Made by a program: the position numbers and the translations under genes
Part shown: piece by piece, positions 56,590 to 64,000 of the stretch
Layout: each line of letters opens with the position of its first letter
How positions within the stretch are numbered: the first letter of the stretch is position 1
Assembly: GCF_021134715.1 (NCBI RefSeq)
Contig: NC_060025.1
Span: forward strand, 3,658,001-3,722,000
DNA from: Daphnia pulex
Lineage: Eukaryota; Arthropoda; Branchiopoda; Diplostraca; Daphniidae
Length of the DNA: 64,000 bases
Direction: 5' to 3'
Notes under the pieces: model-generated
The model's input: only the letters and a program-made list of their open reading frames with translations
Told to the model about the DNA's origin: nothing
Databases searched by the model: none

Positions 56590-56830
56590 CTCCATCCATC
56601 ATCATTAGCCAATCTTTAATATACGTCCCGTTCATCTTTTGAGGTTTTCCCCATTATTAACTTGTTGAAGATACAACAAAATTATGATAACAAAGTCTTG
56701 CTACAACACGTTTCTAGCAGACTTTTCAAGAAAACTGAGTAACTGCATGCACATGAAAGAACGAAAACAAATGATGCAAGGATAGCAGACGACTCTTAGT
56801 TATAAAAATTGCAAAAATTACGTGGCAACG
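56590..56830. other. Spacer
   Basis: No gene is seen; GATAGCAGACGACTCTTAGTT at about 56780 is the start of the first tandem gene unit. Confidence 0.3.
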
Positions 56831-57470
56831 AAGCCAGTTGAAGAGAGCCAATCCGAGAGCCGAGAAGAGTAAACGAACGGCGCCGAGAAAATTCGAGAAA
56901 AGAGGCACGCGAGTTCAGCACAAGCTTCCTCAACCTCATTTTCTGTCGAAGGTCAAAGTCGAAAGTCTTAAAGTCGCTCTCGTCTTAAAGTCGCTCTCTC
57001 TCTTCTTAAAGTCGCTCTCTCTCGTCGCAAAAGTCACCCGACTATTCTCTTTTTTTCAAAATTGTAAGTACCCTAAAATTAGTTTTACAAAAATTCAACT
57101 TGTAACTTTTTTTCCCTCTAGGCTGATATTCTTCACAACTTAGCTGTCACGGTAGGCGCAGCAGCCGCCATGACCAAAGCATTTGGAGCCTAGGTCAAGG
57201 TGATCTATGATTTCGTCGTCTCGGATCTGTCACCTGCTGCTCGTCGATTGAACATTATTTACGCCAGCTTTCTGTCAATTGAAATCTTTTTGGGTTTTGT
57301 CATAAGTCTCATTGACGTCGATGTGGAGCCAAACCCGCGGCGCTTTCGTTTTTTGTCTTTCTTACTTTGATTAGTCGAGATGTGCGTCCTGACTGTGAAA
57401 GGTGTCATGGACATCATGGACGCCAAACGGGTGTTTTACGGAATCGGTGAAGAAATAACAAGGCATCCAA
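56782..57470 (+). pseudogene. Small membrane-protein gene, tandem copy 1
   Basis: The unit has a Lys/Arg-rich leader region (56838-57063), a GTAAGT donor, a CTAG acceptor at about 57121 and a main exon. The exon codes ADILHNLAVTVGAAAAMTKA, then a TAG, then VKVIYDFVVSDLSPAARR, a hydrophobic helix (NIIYASFLSIEIFLGFVISL) and a second one broken by a stop (near 57369). Copy 2 has no such stops. The TAG after FGA is shared with copy 3. Function unknown; two to three membrane helices. Confidence 0.6.
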
Positions 57471-58125
57471 GGATAGCAGACGACTCTTAGTTATAAAATT
57501 TTCAAAAACTACGTGTCAACGAAGCCTGTTGAAGAGAGCCAATCCCAGAGCCGAGAAGAGTAAACGAACGGTGCCGAGAAAATTCGAGAAAAGAGGCACG
57601 CGAGTTCAGCACAAGCTTCCTCAACCTCATTTTCTGTCGAAGGTCGAAGGTCTTAAAGTAGCTCTCGTCTTAAAGTCGCTCTCTCTCGTCGGGCAAAAGT
57701 TTTTTTTTTTCGAAATGGTAACCCTATTTTAACTTTTAACCCTAAATTCAACTTTTAACTTTTTTTTTCTCATCTAGGCTGAAATTTGGAACAACTTGGC
57801 TGTCACGATTGGCGCAGCAGCCACCATGGCCAAAGCATTTGGAGCTTTGATCAAGGTTATCTACGATTTCGTCGCCTCGGATCTCTCACCTGCTGCGCGC
57901 CAACTAAACATCATTTACGCCAGCTTGCTGGCGATTGAAATCTTTTTGTGTCTCGTCATCAGCATCATTGACATCGATGAGGCGCCAAACCCACGGCGCT
58001 TTTGTTGCATGTCCTTCTTTCTTGAATTTGTCGAGTTGTGCGTCCTGACTGTCAGAGGTGTCATGGACATCATGGACGCCAATGGGGTGTTTTACGGAAT
58101 CGGTGAAGAAAGTAACAACGCATGC
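57471..58125 (+). CDS. Small membrane-protein gene, tandem copy 2 (intact exon)
   Basis: The main exon starts after CATCTAG at 57778 and stays open to 58296. A likely start is the ATG in MAKAFGALIKVIYDF. Predicted helices: an amphipathic first one, NIIYASLLAIEIFLCLVISI, then SFFLEFVELCVLTVRGVMDI, and a polar end with GVFYGIGEESNNA. The loop between helices has EAPNPRRF, which could face the cytosol. The frame runs past the unit boundary into the leader of copy 3, so the true C-terminus is unclear. The unit period is 649-656 bp. I do not recognise the family. Confidence 0.55.
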
Positions 58126-58790
58126 AAGGATAGCAGACGACTATTAGTTATAAAAGTTGCAAAAACTACGTGTCAACGAAGCCTGTTGAAGAGAGCCAAT
58201 CCGAGAGCCGAGAAAATTCGAGAAAAGAGGCACGCGACTTCAGCACAAGCTTCCTCAACCTCATTTTCTGTCGAAGGTCGAAGTCGAAGGTCTTAAAGTC
58301 GCTCTCGTCTTAAAGTTGCTCTCTCTCGTCGCAAAAGTCATCCAACTATTCTCTTTTTTTCAAAATTGTAAGTACCCTAAAATTAGTTTTACAAAAATTC
58401 AACTTGTAACTTTTTTTTCCCTCAAGGCTGATATTCGTCACAACTTAGCTGTCACGGTAGGCGCAGCAGCCGCCATGACCAAAGCATTTGGAGCCTAGGT
58501 CAAGGTGATCTATGATTTCGTCGTCTCGGATCTGTCACCTGCTGCTCGTCGATTGAACATTATTTACGCCAGCTTTCTGTCAATTGAAATCTTTTTGGGT
58601 TTTGTCATAAGTCTCATTGACGTTGATGTGGAGCCAAACCCGCGGCGCTTTCGTTTTTTGTCTTTCTTTCTTTTATTAGTCGAGATGTGCGTCCTGACTG
58701 TGAAAGGTGTCATGGACATTATGGATGCCAATGGGGTGTTTTACGGAATCGGTGAAGAAAGTAACAACGCAATAAAATATTCAGATTCCC
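58126..58790 (+). pseudogene. Small membrane-protein gene, tandem copy 3
   Basis: Close to copy 1, including the TAG after FGA at 58496-58498, but the second hydrophobic helix is intact (SFFLLLVEMCVLTVKGVMDI). After EESNNA the sequence changes abruptly at about 58775 into a different family (see next entry). Copy 3 differs from copy 1 mainly by small deletions in the leader region. Confidence 0.6.
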
Positions 58791-59620
58791 TCTGGGTCCT
58801 GTCGATCCTGTCGATCCTTCAACAGTGTCATGTCGATCCAGAGAACCAGGGAGAGTTAGGAATGCAAGAATCGTCTGAGTATGCATTCTGTTGCGACATT
58901 CATAATTTGGAGAAATACAAGCTGAGGCAAGTTTTTACTCTTTGGTCAAATTATTTATCCATTACAACCTGAAACTCCCATATTATTAGGTCCTAACTCT
59001 GGTGTCCACTGATCCTTGTTGGAAAGTTGGACATGGTCAACCCTGTTTTGTGGAAAATTTACCATGAAAGAATTGCAGATTCTAAGCTCAAGAAAGAATT
59101 TCCAGAAAAGATGAATGAAATTTCTTGCTCAAGGGAAAGGATTGTGACTCGACAAAACTGAAGTTGAGCAACCAAAAGAAACCAAAAGTGGAGTAACCTT
59201 CGAAATTGACATTTCTGTCAAAGACTGTTTCTATGCATTGAACTTTGTAAGTTAAATCTAAAATTAATATTTTACTGATGAATTAAAACTAAAATAAGCA
59301 AAAAAAAATTTGATTTAGGAAAATTTTTTAGGATTCGCCAAAAAAGATATTTAATCTGATCTTATCTGATAAGTTAGTGTTATCAAATCTTCCGATTATC
59401 TCCGAATGCAGGATGTTGGCATCTAGGAATGAAGTGATAGTCCACACCTGGGTTGGTGGCCACTCCCCTGTGCCTCCTCGTCCTCCAAACCCTCTAGCGG
59501 TCGGCAAACCAGTGAAAGACTTAAACACAAAACAACGACATCTGGAGTCCAGAATGAATACACAATGGGAAAGATTGATTATTCGTAACGCAATAGATGT
59601 TGTTCACTCCTTTATCGGGT
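58791..59620 (+). pseudogene. Broken relative of the 40.8 kb gene, fused to tandem copy 3
   Basis: The frame changes to LGMQESSEYAFCCDIHNLEKYK, matching exon one of 40781-40996. A donor is disturbed (AAGCTGAGGCAAG). After an ATTAG acceptor at about 58990, VLTLVSTDPCW and further segments match exon two but with several stops and shifts. A possible third exon starts after GCAG at about 59410 and contains PVPPRPPNPLAVGKPVKDLN and RLIIRNAIDVVHSFIG to a TGA. That gives a hint of what follows exon two in the intact family member. Confidence 0.6.
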
Positions 59621-59700
59621 GAGTAGGGTTTGGACAGAAGCGGCTGTTGCGCTTTGGTACAACACCGCTAGGGTGCCAACCGTCCTTGACTCGTTGTATA

Positions 59701-59798
59701 CCCAATCCAAAAATCGGCTCTTCCATTTAAGTGTTGACGAACCAATCCACCCAACTTTGAAGTTGAGTGGGTGACTTTGGAGCCGACTTTGGATTGGG
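59701..59798. repeat. Nested hairpin
   Basis: CCCAATCCAAAAATCGGCTC (59701-59720) pairs with 59780-59798. Inside, CCACCCAACTT (about 59747-59757) pairs with AAGTTGAGTGGG (about 59760-59771). The whole can fold into a long imperfect stem, as in MITE or small-RNA precursors. Confidence 0.65.
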
Positions 59799-59799
59799 T

Positions 59800-60450
59800 T
59801 TACCACGAGTTAATTGATCACATCGTATTAATCACACTGTACAAGAAGATGCGTCTGCTCTGTGGCACAGGAAAATCAAAACGCTAAGAATCAAGCATAG
59901 CAAAATATTTAGTTCGGCTATGGGCCACAGTTGTGCGCATTGTCGTAAGTTGCGGGGCTAGTCTATATCGTGTACGCATCACCGTGTACGCATACTGTCT
60001 CTGTCGTGCCAACTACCGTGTATTTGCTCAACTCCTCCCCGTAAAGGGAGGGGCTTATAGACCTCGGTACACGATTTTGAGCCGGCAGACAACAACAGAA
60101 ATTGTCTAAATCGTGTACGCATTGTCGTGTACTCTATGTTATTTTAACGTTATTGCACCTTTATTTGAAGAAATTAACCACTTTTTATGTTAATTTTTTA
60201 GATAATCAAAATAAATAAATAGGCCTACTGGACGTGTTAAATTATTAATTAGAGTCCATTTTGTTTTTATATATTCTGCATAGACTATATCAATTATATA
60301 TAATATATAAATTTTATATCCGATGTATTAGGTAGAAGATATATAGAGTTTCTCACTAGAAAGGGACTAGTGAATTCTATTTTCCAATATTATTAGCTTT
60401 GCCCACCCTTTCCGTTATTTTAAAATTCTAAAAAAATAAGCCCTGTTCCT
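59800..60450. other. Spacer with GTGTACGCAT repeats
   Basis: CGTGTACGCAT occurs near 59969, 59982 and 60113, and CCTCCCCGTAAAGGGAGGGG at 60035-60054 is a short hairpin. No gene. Confidence 0.45.
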
Positions 60451-60452
60451 GC

Positions 60453-60555
60453 CACCCGAGAGAACCTACAAAAAAATTCCATTCAAATGGAATGAAACTT
60501 TTAGTACTTTTTCGCATTGCGAAAACAGCGTTTTCCCATAAGGTTCTCTCGGGTG
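60453..60555. mobile_element. 103-bp foldback/MITE-like element
   Basis: CACCCGAGAGAACCT (60453-60467) is exactly complementary to 60541-60555. Inside are ATTCCATTCAAATGGAAT and TTTTCGCATTGCGAAAA, two further palindromes, giving a nearly fully self-complementary element. Confidence 0.75.
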
Positions 60556-61013
60556 TCCGGATACTTTTGGTGCCTACCGTATGCACTTATAATTTTGTGT
60601 TCAGCAATTGTAGCTATGTAGTTTTTAATTTCTTAATTATTTTTTACTTTAAAAAAATAATAATTTAAAAAATGCTACAACTTGTTTCCTTTCGAATAGT
60701 TCGTGGGTACGACGAAAGGAACCGCTGCTATTGCGAATGAAGGATCAGAAAAAACAAGTAAGGAATCTCTGTTTGTCTCTGGGGTCTGGGCTCTAGTGTG
60801 TAGTGTCATTAACCATGGACTACTTTAACTAAAGGACGGGACTCTTCGCCTATCTCGCCGTATTAAAGCTAGTCGGGTGGGGTTTTTTCAGGAGATAATT
60901 AATGGAAAACATCAATAATTGCAGTTTTTTTCGCTGATTCCAACTGTGTTAATAATTCTTAGTAAAAAAAATTAATTAATAAGGTATTCTAATTTTACTT
61001 TCAGGAGTAGGGG

Positions 61014-62257
61014 TAATAAGACAAAACGCCGGTGCCATCTAGCAGCCAAGCACCCTAAGCTCTCAAGAATTACCCGAAGGGTTACTGGTCAAAGTTTCGT
61101 TTGCCGTATGGTTTACATTGGTATGGTTTTTACATGGGCACCCTCAGTTCTCGCAACACTACACAGATGGCTTTTTGCAGTTCTCGTAACACTACATAGA
61201 TGGATGCACTAGTTTTTTACAATTATTGATTGTAATCAACATTTTTATTACATTTCAATAACTCTACTACGTAGCTGAGGATATTTTACATCTTTTCTGA
61301 AAATTTGGCTGAAATCTATTCAGGCGTTTGATCAGACGGAGAAATTGCTACTTTTTCACAGAATTTCAGTAGCTGTTATAGCAGACGATAACACAGATGG
61401 GAGGGATAAACAAACGATAACACAGATGGCAGGGATAAATAATATTAAAAGTAAACGTTACTTGAAATAGGATAGGATTAAACGAGAAATCCAATCATTT
61501 ATAAAGTTACTGCCTATAGTTTTATCTCTAGGCTGATAACTAGGCCTAGTTATGGGCACAATTCCACCAAACCTAATTTCTACCGTCACTGCAAAGTAAA
61601 AATTTATTACGACATAGGGTGACGGGGCTCATATAATTCAACAGTTTGCGGATTGCCCCGCCACGAGGCGTATTAATATCGCATTCAATATTAAATCAGG
61701 ATTCTAATATCTCATTCAATATTGATTCAGGATTTCAATATCTGAATGGATATTTAGAGAATATGAGCTTTAAATAAAGACCCGTCCCCGTGTGGCGTGG
61801 GGCGGCGGGGCTCCGCAGCACCAAAGTCGCACGGGTGTTTGTATTATTAGCTACATATATATTACTAAAAACTTTGAGACATTAATTAATCGCACGGAGT
61901 TAGTATAAGCTGCATATATATATTTACTTAAAACTTTGAGATATTAATTAATTTTTTTTATATTCCAACGGGAACCTTGCAACCCCGATAACGGATGCCT
62001 GCATATTTGTCGTAACTTTATATTTATTGGTAAAATCAAAGTTAATTTAAATTCCAATCCCTTCGGGTACCTTGCGGCGTACGTACGCTGCCTACAGTAT
62101 ATGACACAAGGTAAAAGATAGTTAGGCAGCTATGCCAAAGCAATAGAGATAAGAGAGTGGTGTCTCTTTCTCTAGGATACACGAATGGGCATCTGCTTGC
62201 AGACTTCCAAGAGCTTAGGAGGTTTGGTTCCTAGATGGCACCGGTGTTTTGTCTTAT
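61014..62257. mobile_element. Inner inverted-repeat element (about 1.24 kb)
   Basis: AATAAGACAAAACGCCGGTG (61014 on) is matched in inverted form by 62208-62257 over about 48 bp with several differences (GGTGCCATCTAG conserved). It sits within the outer element. The interior is AT-rich and includes ACACAGATGG repeats and CTACATATATA direct repeats; no transposase. Confidence 0.7.
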
Positions 62258-62310
62258 TTCAAATTTTCCGTAAACTAAATTGAAAATATCTCTATAAAAT
62301 TAAATTTAAG

Positions 62311-62314
<4 letters not shown>

Positions 62315-62349
<35 letters not shown>

Positions 62350-62822
62350 TGAGCGTTACCTCCTGCAGGAGTGTCGCTCGAATGTATTGTACAGTTTCAT
62401 GGCAATATAGATACAACACATATGTACATTTCTTGTTCCCGTGGCGCCACTCACGGATGGTGTTGGAACCAGAGGTACTTGGGAGGGATTAGAGGCCAGG
62501 ATAAGGGCAATATACAGGGAACATTGTGCATGGCGAAAACTAATACACGAATAAAACAACACGAATAAGACAACACGAAAAGGGAAACTGGGCCTATTTA
62601 CACCACGCTGGGCGGGCGATCATCCGCGAGCTCTGCTTGGCTTTTTGGAGTCTACCCGGTTTGGTTGCACCTTCAAGACCATCAGCCGACGGCCACCGGT
62701 ACAGCCTCCACCAAGCAGAGAGCGGTGAACACAGTTACAGCGGGAAAATCTCTGGCTAGCTTGAGGTTAGAGATTGGGCATAAGATCAATATGTACAATT
62801 AAATGCAAGGGCTCACACTCTC
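62315..62822 (-). mobile_element. Non-LTR retroelement 3' end with 13-bp target duplication
   Basis: A T-run (62314-62346) is the poly(A) tail of an element on the minus strand. The flanks AAATTTAAGGTAT at 62302-62314 and 62823-62835 are an exact 13-bp target-site duplication. The 508-bp body reads GTAACGCTCAGTT before the tail and has no long frame, as in a 5'-truncated LINE or a SINE. Clean duplication and long tail mean a recent insertion. Confidence 0.85.
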
Positions 62823-62964
62823 AAATTTAAGGTATAGGAACATTAAGTAATGAAATAGTTATTTTTAAATTCTGATTCCGATTTTTCGGGAAAAAAATTT
62901 ACATGGCCCACATAGGAAATGCCGAAGAGTCCCGTCCTTTAGTTAGAGTAGTCCATGCATTAAC

Positions 62965-63790
62965 AACTCAATAACTCTTGCATTTTGGAATTTGCTCATA
63001 GCCTACTTCAGTTACGGCCACAAGGCTGTGATTCACCCTGTGTGTCAATTTTGAGCCACCCACCCACCCTCAGCTGCTTATACCTAGGCCACATGCGTTG
63101 CCATTTTAGGAAAGTCACAACCTAAATGATTTAGGTCAATTTCATTTTTTTTGTTGGGGTTTTCTTCACTTTCTTTTCACATGTATTAACTGTTTAGATG
63201 GTGAAAAAAAGTCATTAACCTTGTAGATACGAAAAGATGTGCATTGCAATTTAGGCCCTATGCCCGACCGTCTGCAATCTGAATCGTCGGCTTTTAAAGA
63301 GGAGAATTCATGCTGTACAAAATAAAATAAATCGAAAAATCGAAAGAAGCGATAATGCCCTGCATGGCAAATGGTGTCCTGATTATAGCTTTTAAATCGG
63401 AAACGGCGTGCTCAAAGGGCAAGAAAAGGCGACCGCACAAACAAGGCGGGACGAAACTCGATGGTCCACTCACGCTCACGCAATCGTATCAGGCCCTACC
63501 TCCCACGTCCACCGATGCACTGATGGACAGCCCAAACTATAGTGAGAGAAGAGCACCTCGCCAGTCGAAGCTGTGGCGTCAGTTCAGCTGCTGCATGATC
63601 AGCATTGTTGGATCTCGTCGGCATCTGAAGAGAAAACGAACCAGCCCGTTTTGTTTGTTTTTTTGCGTCTCGTTCGACTTGTTTATTTTGGAAAGAAGAT
63701 AAGCCGAGCTTCGCGCTTCGTCGTGACGTGAAAAGTTAGTACTCACAGTGGATCAGCTACAACTTGGAACGAAAATAACAGCGAAAAACA
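62965..63790. other. Spacer and probable 5' region of the next gene
   Basis: The dispersed repeat shared with 41320-41392 lies at 63005-63078. The open frame at 63355-63702 has no recognised features; sequence from about 63700 on is the likely 5' non-coding exon of the secreted peptide gene. Confidence 0.4.
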
Positions 63791-63798
63791 ATTGAACG

Positions 63799-63917
63799 AT
63801 GAAAGCCATCTCCCTGTTGATTGTCGTCCTGCTCTGCTGCGCTTCCTGGTTCACGGTGGATGCTGCCAACAAGTCCAAGTTGCCTTCGTGGCACATCCGA
63901 TTCGCACGCCAGCAAGG
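63799..63917 (+). CDS. Secreted peptide precursor, first exon (continues past the window)
   Basis: The ATG at 63799 opens MKAISLLIVVLLCCASWFTV, a textbook signal peptide with cleavage probable after VDA, then ANKSKLPSWHIRFARQQG. The exon ends with GG|GTAAGC at 63917, phase 2; reading through would meet a TAA at once, so splicing is expected. Upstream, non-coding A-rich sequence precedes the start. The mature part includes basic residues (KSK, R) that could be prohormone processing sites. It may be a neuropeptide, antimicrobial peptide or small cuticular protein; I cannot tell from 18 mature residues. Confidence 0.65.
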
Positions 63918-64000
63918 GTAAGCAGAGATCGTCTAGTTTTGGCTTTTATTGGCATGCGGCGAGAGCGTCAAGTAAGTAGTGTTTCACCGTTGTGCTTTTT

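Larger units (their letters stand above)
60814..62957. mobile_element. DNA transposon-like element with 7-bp target duplication (outer)
   Basis: Left end CATGGACTACTTTAACTAAA (60814 on, 35 bp) matches in inverted form 62923-62957 with one mismatch. The flanks are CATTAAC on both sides (60807-60813 and 62958-62964), an exact 7-bp target duplication. It contains two other insertions (61014-62257 and 62315-62822). No transposase is seen. Confidence 0.85.

Noticed and set aside
61014..62257. Possible LTR retrotransposon in the nested stack
   Set aside because: The ends are inverted, not direct, repeats and there are no reverse transcriptase motifs.
63355..63702. 115-codon frame before the secreted peptide
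   Set aside because: Contains no recognisable domain and overlaps the likely 5' non-coding region; kept only as spacer.

Overview
This window reads as animal nuclear DNA, most likely from a branchiopod crustacean of the Daphnia type. Introns are short (about 55-80 bp) with GT-AG borders and poly-T acceptors. One gene is a secreted C1q-like protein of a kind I associate with expanded Daphnia families. Recognisable fragments resemble arthropod genes: replication factor C subunit 1, a trehalose/sugar transporter, FTSJ1/TRM7, a Polo-like kinase and a homeobox gene. I see no rRNA, tRNA, CRISPR array or bacterial operon. The organism call is inference; no search was run.

Layout. 0-5.5 kb: RING-like fragment (-), integrase-core gene end (+), three near-identical tandem units, and an inverted-repeat element. 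6-11.5 kb: weak decayed exons, a short acidic gene (-), a tandem repeat and a small Pro-rich gene (-). 12-14.6 kb: a decayed endogenous copy of a negative-strand RNA virus polymerase (L) gene (+) and a second small Ala/Pro-rich gene (-). 15.7-16.9 kb: hAT-like transposase relic. 17.2-24 kb: a repeat-rich locus with pieces of one acidic/Cys-motif family, a palindromic element and a 600-bp tandem array. 24.9-26 kb: an unrecognised gene with clean splice junctions. 27.5-30.5 kb (-): the same Cys-motif family, plus a protein with perfect 20-residue repeats.

31-31.7 kb: homeobox pseudogene. 32-32.9 kb: transposon with satellite-like termini. 33.1-35.3 kb: frameshifted C-terminal half of RFC1. 36.1-38.6 kb: second L-gene copy (-), which retains polymerase motif C. 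38.7-39.7 kb: C1q-like gene missing its 5' end. 40.8-41.3 kb: a two-exon family whose broken copies recur at 53.7 and 58.8 kb. 41.5-52 kb: mostly non-coding, with a decayed gene near 46.3-47.8 kb, hairpins and one inverted-repeat element. 52.2-53.6 kb (-): decayed sugar transporter. 54.9-55.2 kb (-): FTSJ1-like and Polo-kinase-like fragments side by side. 55.3-56.6 kb: DNA transposon. 56.8-58.8 kb: three tandem copies of a small membrane-protein gene. 60.8-63 kb: nested stack of three mobile elements, two with exact target-site duplications. 63.8 kb: first exon of a secreted peptide, running off the right edge.

These genes do not form a pathway. The window is best read as a dynamic, repeat-rich chromosomal segment where transposons, viral cDNA, tandem duplication and gene fragments accumulate around a few apparently intact genes (C1q-like, 24.9-26 kb, 40.8 kb, 63.8 kb and possibly the small minus-strand genes). 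Exon boundaries were placed by eye.
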